36,094 bases of DNA from Basidiobolus meristosporus CBS 931.73 (lineage: Eukaryota; Basidiobolomycota; Basidiobolomycetes; Basidiobolales; Basidiobolaceae), in contig MCFE01000791.1 in assembly GCA_002104905.1 (NCBI GenBank), forward strand, positions 1 through 36,094. The letters are read 5' to 3'. Below, piece by piece: positions 1 to 10,505 of the stretch (position 1 is the stretch's first letter; every line of letters begins with the position of its first letter). The position numbers and the translations under genes were made by a program. The notes below the pieces were generated by a model, which saw only the letters and a list, made by a program, of their open reading frames with translations, was not told where the DNA came from and ran no database searches.

Positions 1-19
1 TTGGATGTGCTCTGCCTTT

Positions 20-147
20 TAGAACCTTCCAGGACATTCTTGGCATATTTTTAGCTCATAGTGATGTCATCAAGAATTCCACTGATGCCAAGAACCTTCT
101 AGAACCTTGTCATTACTAATCACTTTGCAATCAGGAAAAGTATTTAA
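20..147 (+). promoter_or_regulatory. LTR-like promoter with heat-shock-element motifs
   Basis: A perfect three-part heat-shock element (GAA-nn-TTC-nn-GAA) lies at 92-104, and a second with a weaker third part (GAA-cc-TTC-ca-GGA) at 22-34. A TGATGTCATCA palindrome (CRE/AP-1-like) sits between them at 62-72. A TATA-like TATTTAAG follows at about 140-147, and then a pyrimidine-rich stretch like a retroelement R/U5 region. That the block is an LTR promoter is inference from this order; no second copy is present in the window to define LTR ends. Confidence 0.4.
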
Positions 148-982
148 GGGAAAGCAATCCCTCATCAATCAATCATCCCTTCTATCAGTAACACTTCTCC
201 CTTATTGATTAGCAGTTGATCACTGCACCTACCTTTAACAGTTACACCTCAGACTTGCCATCAAGGAGCTTTTCAGGGTAGTGCACAAGACACACAGAGG
301 CCTTTGAAGACACTTGGAGCATCTTGGAAGCTAGAGAAGCAGGAGCTTTTACTATAGTGACATATTGACAAAGATACCAGCAGTTTAGACACAGAGGTTA
401 TTGCACCCATCAGACACCTCACACACCTTGAGTTGTATAGCTTCTCCCAGGAGTACCTCTACACCCCCACAGCAGAAATACTTATTGAGTGGTGGATTTC
501 AATGGAGCTACTTGTTGAGTGTGGGGTTGGGCTTAATGTTAGTGTAGGGTATAGGGACTTGTATAGGTCAATATAATTGACAATTGAGGTACAACTGAAG
601 TTTCAACAGAAATAAATCAGTTTGTATGCATTAAAAGTAAGAGAAATGGTTGAGTCAGGTGGTAAGGAGTGTGAAAAGAGGCAATAGCCAATCAATGCAC
701 ACAAATGTAGGAGGTGATAGAGTGTCCAGGATCAGAAAGTGATAAAATTGGCAAAGCACCAATCAAAGGCCACTTATGTATTGTTGTGATGAAAAGTTCA
801 ACTAAGTTTTTTGTGAAATCTGTGGTGCAATTATTTTTTGATAGTCTTTGCGCAGTGTCCTGATGGGATCAATACCTCTCAGCCATGGGACTTTAAATAT
901 GTGATGGCCTTTGGATGAGATCATCACAACAATTTTTGATAAGTAGTTGCCACAGCTGGGTACCTGAAATATAGGGTTAGGG
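148..982. other. No recognisable gene; probable retroelement remnant
   Basis: The stretch continues from the LTR-like promoter. No open frame with family resemblance was found on either strand. An open frame on the minus strand (802-987) has no ATG start. The stretch ends in TAGGGTTAGGG (972-982), directly before a truncated copia LTR. Confidence 0.4.
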
Positions 983-1145
983 TACACATGCTCTTAGGAT
1001 CTTCTAAGCATACTTTATGTACTTATCTTGCCAAGACAATGTAAAAGTATGAATAACACTTTCCATTTGACAAATCTTCAAGTCAAAACCACATAATCTA
1101 CTTGTTTTCCCACTCACTTCCAATATCTCCAAGACTCTTACAACA
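983..1145 (+). mobile_element. Ty1/copia LTR fragment (3' part)
   Basis: The sequence matches the last ~160 bases of the better preserved LTR at 1322-1731, including the shared CACATGCTCTTRGGATC core and the CAACA terminus at 1141-1145. It is truncated at its 5' side next to TAGGGTTAGGG. Its variants (for example the AACACTTTCC stretch) are shared with the inverted LTR at 1822-1997 rather than with the neighbouring LTR, so the two probably come from one subfamily. Confidence 0.65.
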
Positions 1146-1310
1146 GATATTAGGCACCAATTCATACATGTAGCTGTAGAGAATAGCTTAGCTAACTTAG
1201 TTTACTTTCCTACAGATGAAATGATTGCAGTCATATTTACCAAACAATTGCCTAGGGACAAGTTTGAATACCTTAGGTCAAAATTAGGACCAGTCAGTAT
1301 GAGTATTTAG
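1146..1310 (+). pseudogene. Ty1/copia Pol C-terminus (RNase H end), remnant
   Basis: An uninterrupted 54-codon frame from 1146 to the TAG at 1308 encodes the C-terminal tail of copia polyproteins: the (K)HIDIRxHFIRE-like segment reads DIRHQFIHVAVEN here, followed by PTDEMIAVIFTKQLPRDKFE and LRSKLG. Everything upstream (gag, integrase, RT) is missing and an LTR fragment is fused directly to it. The purine-rich TTGAGTGGGAG at 1311-1321 after the stop is the expected polypurine tract in front of the 3' LTR. Dead fragment. Confidence 0.8.
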
Positions 1311-1321
1311 TTGAGTGGGAG

Positions 1322-1731
1322 TGTTGTAGAAGTTTGTAATTCCACCTAAATAATCACCCAACTTAATCACTTAGATCATTACCTTCAAATTCTAGAGAAT
1401 ACTGACCAAAATCCTTGTCAGGATTTATTTAGAATATTTTCACCAAAATGTCAGGTACCCAGAACATTAGAATTACATGAGTCATTCAAACAGCCTCAAA
1501 CCTTGCACACATGCTCTTGGGATCTCCCTAAGCCTATTGTACGTGTTTGTTATGCCAAGGCCATGTAAAAGTACAAATACTACTTTTACATTGAATCAAT
1601 GAATAAGTGAAAACTACACAATCTGCTTGTTCTCCCAATCACTTCCAATTTCCCCAAGACTCATTCAACAAAAATAACATAATCTACTTGTCTTCCCAAT
1701 CACTCCAAATATCTCCAAGACTCTTGCAACA
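1322..1731 (+). mobile_element. Ty1/copia LTR, near complete
   Basis: It begins TGTTGT directly after the polypurine tract and ends GCAACA, giving TG...CA ends with short inverted repeats. The length is 410 bp because its last part contains a partial internal duplication (the CTTGT..TCCCAATCACT..CCAA..TCTCCAAGACTC segment occurs twice). Related LTRs lie at 983, 1822, 15954, 16425, 17232 and 17609. No convincing target-site duplication is visible. Confidence 0.75.
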
Positions 1732-1821
1732 ATTAGATCCATCCAAGTTTTCAGCAGAGGGAAAATTTCAGTAATATCAATTGTGGACATCAGGGAGAGT
1801 GACATCTTAGGGCCCTGAGCT
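1732..1821 (+). repeat. Copia leader-like spacer between oppositely oriented LTRs
   Basis: The spacer starts with ATTAGATCC directly after the LTR, where a primer-binding site would lie. It shares scattered blocks (TTAGATCCATC, TTTTCAGCA, GTGGACAT, GAGAGTGACA) with the spacer at 17441-17608, which sits in the same LTR(+)/LTR(-) arrangement. Confidence 0.5.
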
Positions 1822-1997
1822 TGTTCAAGAGTTTTGGGGAAAATGGAGGCAATTGGGCAAACATATGGAGTAGGTGGTTTTCACTTCATGATTTATCAAA
1901 TGGAAAGTGTTATTCATACTTTTACATTGTCTTAGCAAGACAAGCATATAGAGTATGCTTAGAAGATCTCAAGAGCATGTGTGCAAAGTTTGGGCTG
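1822..1997 (-). mobile_element. Ty1/copia LTR fragment, inverted
   Basis: The reverse complement matches the 3' ~175 bases of the copia LTR. It begins TGTTC and runs through TTTTCACTTCATGATTTAT and CATGTGTGCAAAGTTT. The outer part of the LTR is missing. Confidence 0.65.
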
Positions 1998-3142
1998 ATA
2001 ATGGTGCAGATGGAGTTAAAGGCACTTGGTTTATCCCATCCCATCAGTAGGCAGCACTCTTGCATGGAGGAGTCTTCTCCCTGGGTTCAATCTGTTCACC
2101 ATGGGCAAAAGGTAGGAGGTGGGGTTGTTGGAGGTATCATGGGCGGCCAACTCGGGGCCCATAACCTATCCAATGTGGTGGAGGGAACTTGGAAGTCGAG
2201 CGGGGCATCATGAAGAATGTACGATTTCCCACTTGGAGAACCGCGAAATTGAAATGAGATGCGTCGGTGGGAACTCCGTGGATGCGATGACCAGAACGAT
2301 TGGGGGGAAGGATCCAGGAGGCAGTGTGCGAAGTGTGGGGTGTTCAGTCAAGTGCCAGAAGGGTTCGGCGACTCCCGGTATATTCGCCATCTCCATGAGC
2401 GAAGGAGTAAGCTCCGTGCGAAATCACGTTCACAAACACCAGTTTCAAACTAACGGAACCACCGCATCCGAAACATCCGAATAATCAGGTGTGAGACCAA
2501 TTGGTTGCAACTGGATGCATTCGCCAAATCAAAGAAGCCTGACCCACCTTCCCCCCCCGCTACCTATCCAGCCGAAAGGTTCACACGATCCGATCGAAGT
2601 CACCTCGTCTAGGTTATCTGAGGATAAAATCCACCGGCGTCGAGCTCGGGCCACTGCATCTTCCAGCAATCCACGTGCATGCATGAGCGGCTAACACCCT
2701 GGCAGTCACCTCACAACTCCACCAATCACCTGGATGTTCACACCAGCCGGTATCAACCCGGGACAACCAACGAGGTTTGGTTTCGTCGGAAGTTCTCATC
2801 CGTCAAGTAAATACTCACCAAGGCCCACCCAACCAACACTCGGACCCTGTTTGGGCCATCACTCACCTCACACCCAAGAATCCGCCTCATACGTTGATCG
2901 ACTGGTGCGGGGAGGGGGGTAAGGGACAAGGAGACTGACGCTGACGCTGTCGCAGGGGTTATCTATGCGTTGGTGAGATTTATTTCAATAAAATGACCGG
3001 GCAGTAAAAGACAAAGGCATGAATGGGATGATTGCAATGAAAATGACTACGTCTATGCACTCGTGAAGAATGCCTCTCCGCGGGAGGGGGGAGGGGGAGG
3101 AGGGAGACGGATCCTACCCTGCCCTCCCCTCCTAGAGGGAGT
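1998..3142. other. 1.1 kb without a recognisable gene
   Basis: GC content rises here relative to the retroelement remnants. Several open frames of 60-120 codons overlap on both strands, but none has family resemblance, and the longest (2119-2484) starts at GTG. On the minus strand an AATAAA at about 2977-2985 may be the poly(A) signal of the CAP gene. Confidence 0.4.
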
Positions 3143-3616
3143 TTAGGGGCACACAGGGCCGGAGTAGCGCCCGGGAAGGGTGGCGAAGCCTTGGGTCCAA
3201 TAGTATCCCGGCTGACCCAAGGCGACCCCCATATGGGTGAACTTGGGATTGAGGATGTTCTTGCGATGGGGCGGCGAGTTCATCCAAACGTCGAACACCT
3301 CCTCCTCGGTGGTCTGCCCCCTGGCCACGTTCTCCCCGTACTGCTGCCACTGCAGGCCGTGTTCTTTGATCGCCTTGTCCATGGGGGAGTGGTCGTACCG
3401 GTCGTGGGTCATGCTCTGGTACTCCGCCTGCATGACCGAGTGACGGTTGCACACCTCGTTGAGCTCCGTACTCAACACCAAAGGCCGCATCGACCTGGAC
3501 ACCCGCTCCTGATTGACCAGGCAGATCAGTCGCTCGGGAGAGAACGCGCTCACGGACAGGACGATGCTGAGGAGAACAAGGAGGATGGAACGGAGGGAGA
3601 CGATTTGCAAATACAT
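3143..3616 (-). CDS. Secreted CAP/SCP (PR-1-like) domain protein
   Basis: The predicted protein has 157 residues. A hydrophobic signal peptide (about 1-24, ending VSA-F) is followed by one CAP domain filling the rest. Family landmarks, in order: an LVNQER helix near the domain start, an MTHD segment carrying the first cavity histidine (about residue 71), a YGENVA segment, then WMNSPPHRKNIL with the second histidine, MGVAL, and a YWTQGFA strand. CAP proteins bind sterols, lipids or metal in that cavity; a role as secreted effector or wall protein is inference. The open frame extends 13 codons upstream, but only to a GTG. The ATG at 3616 is preferred: a TATA box lies 57 nt upstream, and the signal peptide then starts properly. 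Domain assignment is strong; the physiological role is unknown. Confidence 0.88.
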   Translation of the reverse strand: MYLQIVSLRSILLVLLSIVLSVSAFSPERLICLVNQERVSRSMRPLVLSTELNEVCNRHSVMQAEYQSMTHDRYDHSPMDKAIKEHGLQWQQYGENVARGQTTEEEVFDVWMNSPPHRKNILNPKFTHMGVALGQPGYYWTQGFATLPGRYSGPVCP

Positions 3617-3672
3617 ATTTCGTAGATGGTCGAGAGGGTAGTGGTTGTGCTTCACTGACCCGCGTGCCCAGC

Positions 3673-3679
3673 TATATAT
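3673..3679 (-). promoter_or_regulatory. TATA box of the CAP gene
   Basis: An ATATATA stretch lies 57 nt upstream of the ATG at 3616 on the minus strand. It is too close to the upstream GTG at 3655 (about 18 nt) for that codon to lie in the mRNA. Confidence 0.5.
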
Positions 3680-4121
3680 CGATTTCCTAACGTCCCCTTA
3701 ATGCATGATCCAAGCGGGTTCCCGCTGAGATGGATCTACCTCTGTACCGTACATCACATGCCGTGCTCTCCTTCACCATGCAAACCCCTGGTGTCTGATT
3801 CGCTCCAGACGCTGGGTCGATCTAACGAGCAAAAACCTGGGTGATACCTGATCGAGGGTCACGTGAGAATCGATGAGGTATCCGAATTTGGGTGACAACA
3901 GACCAACCCATCCAGATGGATGGAGCACAGAACATCAGGCAAAATGAGTAGGCTATTAACGGGTTTATTTCTATGTACATCTATGAAGGTCGTTGTTGAG
4001 CAGTAATGGTACAGTTTAGATCTAGAAAAGCGAGATGGTTTATCGGAACAGCAGCAGCGAGGCGGTGGTATGGTGGGGGATTTTTTACACTCTAATCAGG
4101 TTCTCCGGCGCAGACGGGCGG

Positions 4122-4391
4122 TTAGGATTTGGGCTCCGTCTTGAGGAAAGATTGCAAACTTTCGTCTAGCAGGAAGGCGATCTTAGCGTATTCCGCCTTC
4201 TCTTCCACAGTACACTTGCTCAAGGACGACGGGGCCAGGAAGGTCTCCAGCTCGCTCAACGATTTTTGGTACGAGTCAGACCGGGTGAAGTAAGAGGTGG
4301 GCTTGGGGGAGGGGAACTCCTCCTCAACAGGGCTTGGTGGGCTGGATTGCTGCCGTCTCAAAGACTTCGAAGTGAACAAACGCATTGGCAT
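4122..4391 (-). CDS. Small hypothetical protein, 89 aa
   Basis: An intact ATG-started frame of 89 residues. The N-terminus is basic and Ser/Pro-rich (MPMRLFTSKSLRRQQSSPPS), followed by an acidic/proline stretch and then a helical C-terminal half (about 35-85) with heptad-like leucines, ending FLKTEPKS. A TATAAAT motif sits about 110 nt upstream (near 4504) and an AATAAA about 155 nt past the stop (near 3965), both on the minus strand, so it looks like a complete transcription unit. The basic N-terminus could be a mitochondrial presequence, but this is a guess. No family recognised. It lies between the CAP gene and a 2.1-kb gene-poor stretch, same strand as both neighbours. Confidence 0.5.
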   Translation of the reverse strand: MPMRLFTSKSLRRQQSSPPSPVEEEFPSPKPTSYFTRSDSYQKSLSELETFLAPSSLSKCTVEEKAEYAKIAFLLDESLQSFLKTEPKS

Positions 4392-6543
4392 GTTATATGA
4401 GTGTTGGTAAATAGGCTTGGTAATGGTAGGTGGGTGCAGGGATTTGCTGGGATGCGTTCAGAGCCACGCGTGGTTAACCCATAGTTCGAGACCGCGCCCG
4501 GAATTTATACTCTCACCACCCAGCACCCCGACCTATCTAGAAAATCCATTGGTAATGTGCTCATCGTCTACTTAAGGAAAATGACCAAAATAACCTGGGA
4601 AGATACACCCATATTTAGCTAGGCTGATATCTCTGCACTCTCCGAAGAATTATTGGTTGAGCTGTTTGATGGTACGCCATCTGATTGGCAGATAAGCATG
4701 AGCAACAGAACCACCCAACTCCCGCCAGAACATTGTTCCAACTAGGAAGCAATTCGTCAACTACCAGTCGCTTAAAGGTATAGACGTGCGGTTGGTAACC
4801 AGTAATCAGAGGGAACTCAGAGGCGGTAACCAATCGGTAACGATGATCTGAATACCATCACCAAGGTGAAATTGAGTTTTAAAGATAACTGTAGGTTGGC
4901 TTCAAATTTGGAAAATCCTGGTCGCGGGATTCAAGAAATCTTGAAAGAAGCTCACCAAATTGGGAACGCCCCTGGGTACCTGCCAACTAGTCAGTGTATG
5001 GATGTACGAGCTATGATGGATGATTACCGATCACCTTGTAGGTAACGCAAGGTGGTATGGCACTATGATGTGAGCGAAGCCAAGACGAGGGAATGTTGCT
5101 GGGAGCTATGGCATCATGTCCGACCATTAGCAAGACCGAATTCCCAGAGGATCCCTCTTTCTAGTCGAAAGTCCTCACTCTGCCAGGGAGGTTCCAATTC
5201 TCTGGATCTCCTTCCATATTCGGGAGGAGGTCTGGGATTCGAAGGAACCAAGGGAACCATATATCTTACGCATTAAGAAAGAGGCGATTGGGTGCTCCGT
5301 ATTAGGTAAACACCGCTTGGGTTTTGCCACCTGTCGAGGGGATGGTTGGATGACTAATACTTGTTGTGGCTAGCAGGGGGTTTTTTTTCTTCCCTCAAAC
5401 CTGGCCGCATTCGTATCGATGATTTTCCATTTTAGAACGGGCCCTCACATGATGCTGGCCTCCAAGTTCACATGTGATTTCACCTCACACACACGGCTGT
5501 TTTCGGATTCACCTCATCACGTTGGTCTGCTGAGACCACTTAGGCTTTGCTCGTACTTGGACGTCAGCATCTGCTATTTGCTCCGCCCGTTGGAACGGTT
5601 GGCCATCACCCTAACGTGCTCTCTCTGGTATTCGGTGAAGTGGGATGCTAGGTGGCTAGGACGCAAATAGATTGCTCAACCATTTATTCCCAGATAATCA
5701 TATCCGAGTGACTGGGGTGGAGGGGATGGCGAGGATAGACATGGTGATAACGAAGTATTATTGATAAGTGATCACCATCACTGATAGTGGTTGAACCTCA
5801 AGAATGTTTTGTAAACTAGTGATGTATCCAATTTCGGATGGCACATCTAACCCCAAGCATCGAATATTTCTTGTCCTCCCCCTAAACGTGACTTATCCTA
5901 GTCAAGTCGACCCCAAGGGAGTTTAGGTTAGGCTAAGCTGATGAGTAGAAAGCATATTACTGAGTGCTGTGCAGAAGCAGGTTTGACTGCGCATGTGGTG
6001 GTGAGGTGGGATAGCAGCACATGGACATGCTTAGCACGCCTCTTGGAATATCCCGCACTATCATTCAGGTAGCTACCTCCTAGAATCGTTGAGTCCCAGG
6101 AAACGGTCACTCTACACCCAGCTTAAACTAAGGAGGAATACCGCAGCATCCCTTCCCCCACTCAATCTCAATCCCATGGCTACTTACCAGCTTCCAAAAA
6201 AGTCAACGCGAGGGTGGATTTCAAAGCACCTGCTCACCGAGTACCTGCCCATCCGAGTTCACACTTTTCCGAGCATCTGGCTTAAGCTGACCAGATTGGT
6301 TTGAGGGATCCGATCCCGTTATCAGTGGAAGCATTCCATCCGGGAGATCGATCCCCCGAGCGAAGGGAATGGAATGAATTCTTCTCTTATCAGCAGGATA
6401 TCTGACCAAGCGGTAGACACCTCCTTGACCAATCCGATCACAGGGCAACGGGTGTTCTCGCGATACGTGGTGTTTATTATTTGTACACAATTTAGGGAAG
6501 TCAATGGATACATCCATTCTTAATCACAATTACGAATTGTCGT
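4392..6543. other. 2.1 kb without a confidently recognised gene
   Basis: Short open frames exist on both strands, but none shows a family motif, and those checked start at non-ATG codons or are broken by stops. The plus-strand translation near 4625-4745 and 4865-5045 has protein-like composition interrupted by stops, possibly an old pseudogene. The last ~80 bases hold the ATPase 3' UTR with a minus-strand AATAAA at about 6473-6478. Confidence 0.4.
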
Positions 6544-9500
6544 CTAGAGATATTTTTTGGCCCGGAACCGCTTGAGGTGAAGGGACGAGCAGATCACGGT
6601 CACGGAGGAAAGGACCATGGCCAACCCGGCGAGCTCTGGGGGGAATGGCTGCAACCATAGGGGATAGAACACGCCAGCGGCTACCGGGATGGCCAAGAAG
6701 TTGTAGAAAAAGGCCCACGCGAAGTTGTACCGGATTCTGCGCAGTACTTTCGCAGAAAGGTCGAGCATGGTAAGAAGCGAGATCAGGTTGGGGGTGTTAA
6801 GGATGATCGAGGCGGCTTCGATGGCGATGTCGGTGCCGGAGGATGGGGAAATACCTACGTCGGCTTGGGCCAATGCTGGGGAGTCGTTGATACCATCTCC
6901 CACCATGGCCACCACGGCGTTTCTATGGTTGGGTATTCCATCGCGTAACCATGGGAAGTAGCGCCCTTTGAATGTACGAGCGGGGTTGATAGAAACACCC
7001 TGGGTTTGCAGAGATGCCACCTTGGACGCTTTCTCTTCAGGCACGACCTGAGCCATCACTCTTTCCGGCTTAATGCCGATTTCACGAGCGATCGCGGTAG
7101 CGGAGATACGATGATCGCCAGTAAGCATCCACACTTGAATCCCGCGCTTCTCGAGCTCACGAATGATCTCGGCGGTATGCTCACGAGGACGATCGGCAAC
7201 ACCAAGGGTAAGTACGATGAACCCATTGATGGCGACCTGCACGATAGAGGCGCCAGTGTTTTGGAATGCTTCTATCTCCCGGTCCTCGGTTTGTTTGTCC
7301 GTCACCGAGCTGGCATACTGGCTCCCGATAGATGTGATCCATCCAGGGCTTCCGATTTGAATTGTGAGCGAGGCAAATTCCAACTCCGACTCTTGACCAT
7401 CGTTTCCAGAATAGATAAACCCGGGGAAGACCTTGGCCTCTGACCCGCTGGCCACATTAATCACTGCCTCTATTCCCTTGCCTGGAACCTCTTGGCAAGA
7501 CTCGACCTCGAATGGAACCACGGATGAATAGTCAGCTGGCAGATTGCCATCACTAGGCTGCTTCTCGGAAGCCTTTTTGTGATCACCAAGGGGCGCAATA
7601 ATATCGGTAGCATACTGCACAACGGCGCGAGCCAAGGGATGCTCCGAGCCGCTCTCAAGCTTGTGGACCAGTTCCCATAAAAGACGCTCGGCATCGGAAA
7701 GAATCAGTGTTTTGGAGTCATCGTCAGATCTCTTCTCCGTCTGAACGGGGCACTGGGGCCGTAGGTGATCCTGTCTGAGCTCAGATACATCCTCACCCCG
7801 CTGACAATTGGCTTACCGATGGTCAGGGTTCCGGTTTTGTCGAAAACAATGGCATCAAGTCGGTTGATCATCTCCAAGGCCAAACCACCGCCTTTGATCA
7901 AAATCCCGTGCTTCGCGGCAACACCGGTCCCCACCATAATGGCTGTGGGGGAGGCCAATCCCAAGCCACAAGGGCATGCGATGACCAACACGGTGATGGC
8001 AAACCACAGTGCGAAAACCCCTGGGGAGGTCTTCTGCTTGGTGATCCATTCAGAGGGAACATGTCCTGTATATCCCAGCGCGCACCAAAGAACAAAGGTT
8101 ACAATCGCTAGAGCGACAACTAATGGAACAAACACTCCAGAGAGCATGTCCGCCAGCTGCTCCATTGGTGCCTTCTTTGCAGACTGTGCGTCCTGGACGA
8201 GCTTGATGATGCGGGAGAGGGTGGTATCGGCTCCGACTTTTTCGGCGATGAAGTAGACGGGGGATGTCAAGTTCAGGGTGGCAGAGATGACTCGGTCGCC
8301 ATTCTCGGCGCTCTTTCTGACCGGGATGGATTCGCCGGTGATGGTGGATTCATCGAATGTGGATGTGCCATGGTACAGTGTTCCATCGCAAGGGATACGC
8401 GTTCCTGGGTTGACCTTGAGTATATCTCCCTGCTGAACAAGAGCAAAATCGATCTCTTCTTCCTGGGCGTTTTCGATAGGCTGTCCCTCCTTGATGGTCA
8501 CCAGAGTGGCGGTCTCTGCCTGGAGCTCCATAAGCTTACTGATGGTGTCGAAGGTTCTTCCCTTGGCGTGGGCTTCGAGAAACTTGCCGAAAAGAATGAA
8601 AGTGATCAGGTAGATGGTAGTGTCGAAAAACTGATGTCTCTCGGAGGAGCTTTTCTCGACGATGTTGGCGATGCATGTCCCGACGGAAGCAAAGTATGCC
8701 ACGCCAGTGCCCAAGGAAACAAGCACATCCATGTTGGCGGTATGCGCGTAGCGCAACGATTTGTAAGCCTTGCGGTAGAATGGCCAGGCGAGGACGAATT
8801 GAACCGGGGTAGCCAGGATCCACATAACGAGGAAGGATACACTGAGTCCGGGGCAAACTTCGGAGGCAAAGGCTCTGCGGACTCGGTTTTCCTTCGATAA
8901 TGCAACGTCGAAGATAATTCCGATGATGAAGGCGGGGATAGCAAAGCTGAGTGCCCAGAGGAAGCGGATAAGAAGAGAGCGAGTTTCATGAGCGTGACGC
9001 TCTTGAATGGATGGCCCCTTGGTGCTGGGCTGAACAATAGTGGCCTCGTATCCCAGATCCGAGATTAGCTCCACAAGGGTGCGTGGGCCCACCTTTGTGG
9101 GATCATGGACCACCACACCAGACTGCATCAGAAGGTTGATCTGACAGGAGATGATGCCATCGTGCTCCCGAAGGTTGGATTCTATACTATTTACACAGGA
9201 AGAGCAGGTCATGCCAGTGATGTTCAGATTGGTGGTGAGGGTGGTGCTTTCGCCGGACTCCGCTTTATCGGACGGGTCGTTTTCCTGGATGCTCTCCCAT
9301 TGTAGATCGACCAGGTCATAACCGATGTTGGAGATGGATTCTTCAATGAGTTTTCCTAGTGCTTCTTGGTCCTCGTTGGCGAAGACCGCCACTCCACGGC
9401 CAGTGAGTGCGCTGACACTGATGGAGCCCTCAACAATGGTTTCGATCGCCGAGAGGGCTTTCTCGGTGGTTTTCACGCAGGAGGAGCAGGTCATCCCCTC

Positions 9501-10136
9501 GATTTGCATGGTGGCACGGCTCATGGTGATCGTACTCTTGTTTGCTTTCTTTTTGTTGATAATCTCCCATTGCAGATCGACCAGGTCATACCCGATGTTG
9601 GAAATCGCCTCCTCGATGATCTTTCCGAGGCTTTCCTGATCCCCATTGGTGAACACGGCCACGCCGCGACCTGTCAATGCGCTGACGCTAATTGTATCCG
9701 GAAGTATAGATTCGATGGCGGTCAACGCCTTTTCCGTGGTTTTGACGCATGAGGAGCAAGTCATCCCCTCGATCTGCATGACAGCACGATACTCCAGAGA
9801 TTCCTCGCTCTCTGTGGGCAAGCTGCCTGTGTTCTGGGTTTGGTTGGGGATTATCTCCCACTGGAGATCGACCAAGTCGTAGCCGATATTTGAAATGGAC
9901 TTCTCAATAGCCTTGCTTAACCGCTCGCGATCATCTAGTGTGAAAGTGGCTACTCCGCGGCCAGTCAATGAGCTGACGCTGATGGAGTCGACGAGGATTG
10001 AATCAATCGCTGCCAAGGCCTTTTCGGTGCTTTTGACGCAAGACGAGCACGTCATCCCCTCTATTTGCATGATGGCTCGATATAGGAAACTCTGGTCAGG
10101 TTGAGTAACCTTGATACTCTGTAGCTCTGAAGACAT
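6544..10136 (-). CDS. CCC2: P1B-type Cu(I)-transporting ATPase (CCC2/ATP7-like), one intron
   Basis: Pumps Cu(I) across a membrane, by family knowledge into the secretory pathway for cuproenzymes. Two exons (10136-7797 and 7740-6544) joined across a 56-nt intron give 1178 residues. Four N-terminal HMA domains each carry GMTCSSC (metal cysteines at about 30/33, 127/130, 217/220, 311/314). Then: transmembrane helices, the actuator TGES (about 600), the CPC metal site in the membrane (721-723), the phosphorylated DKTGT (Asp 766), the SEHPL nucleotide-site histidine (about 814), TGD (987), GDGINDSP (about 1061-1068) and two final helices with the YN and MxxSS residues typical of Cu(I) pumps. The first ATG in a transcribable position is at 10136; the longer frame starts at GTG and includes the TATA box. 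HMA 1-3 are near duplicates. The exact orthologue name is by similarity only. Confidence 0.93.
7741..7796 (-). other. Intron in the Cu-ATPase gene
   Basis: The first open frame runs out after the DKTGTLT...VSG segment and the frame shifts. A GTGAGG donor at 7796 and a TTCAG acceptor at 7741 remove 56 nt. They join VSG to TEKRSDDDSK and restore the frame through SEHPL. No strong branch site is seen. A frameshift is a less likely alternative because the splice sites fit exactly. Confidence 0.8.
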
Positions 10137-10228
10137 GCCAGTGTATGTGTGAATGAAGAACTTGGATGAATGAGGTAATGGTGCTGTAATGGATGCTAAA
10201 TTGAATGTAGGCCGGGATGTTCTGGTGA

Positions 10229-10235
10229 ATTTATA
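10229..10235 (-). promoter_or_regulatory. TATA box of the Cu-ATPase gene
   Basis: TATAAAT on the minus strand, 93 nt upstream of the chosen ATG. Confidence 0.5.
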
Positions 10236-10447
10236 TCGCACCGGGTGTTGTGGAGCTTACCCGATTTAGTATTACCGAGCAAAGTCAAAAAACCTGAGGA
10301 ATTTCTGTTCCTGGATTGAGGATCTTCGGCGAGGGCGCGAATTCAGCCATTGGCCAATTGTACCGGTTTTTTTAACCATCTGTCTCAACTCTGCCATCTT
10401 TTTGGGACCTAGAATATCCAAGCAGAAATAGCGCAGCTGATGATTCG

Positions 10448-10505
10448 ATGGGCATCCTTACAATGCCCATTTACAGCCCAGGATTTCCCATTGATTTGAA
10501 ATGGG
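10448..10505. promoter_or_regulatory. Cluster of inverted repeats upstream of the Cu-ATPase
   Basis: ATGGGCA and TGCCCAT form a perfect 7-bp inverted repeat with a 9-nt spacer (10448-10470). Right after it CCCATT and AATGGG pair around 7 nt (about 10487-10505), nested inside AGCCCA...TGGGCT. The cluster is 310-370 bp upstream of the ATG. Operator function is speculation. Confidence 0.3.

Noticed and set aside
2119-2484. 121-codon plus-strand frame
   Set aside because: Starts at GTG, overlaps other frames, no domain, no promoter or splice evidence.
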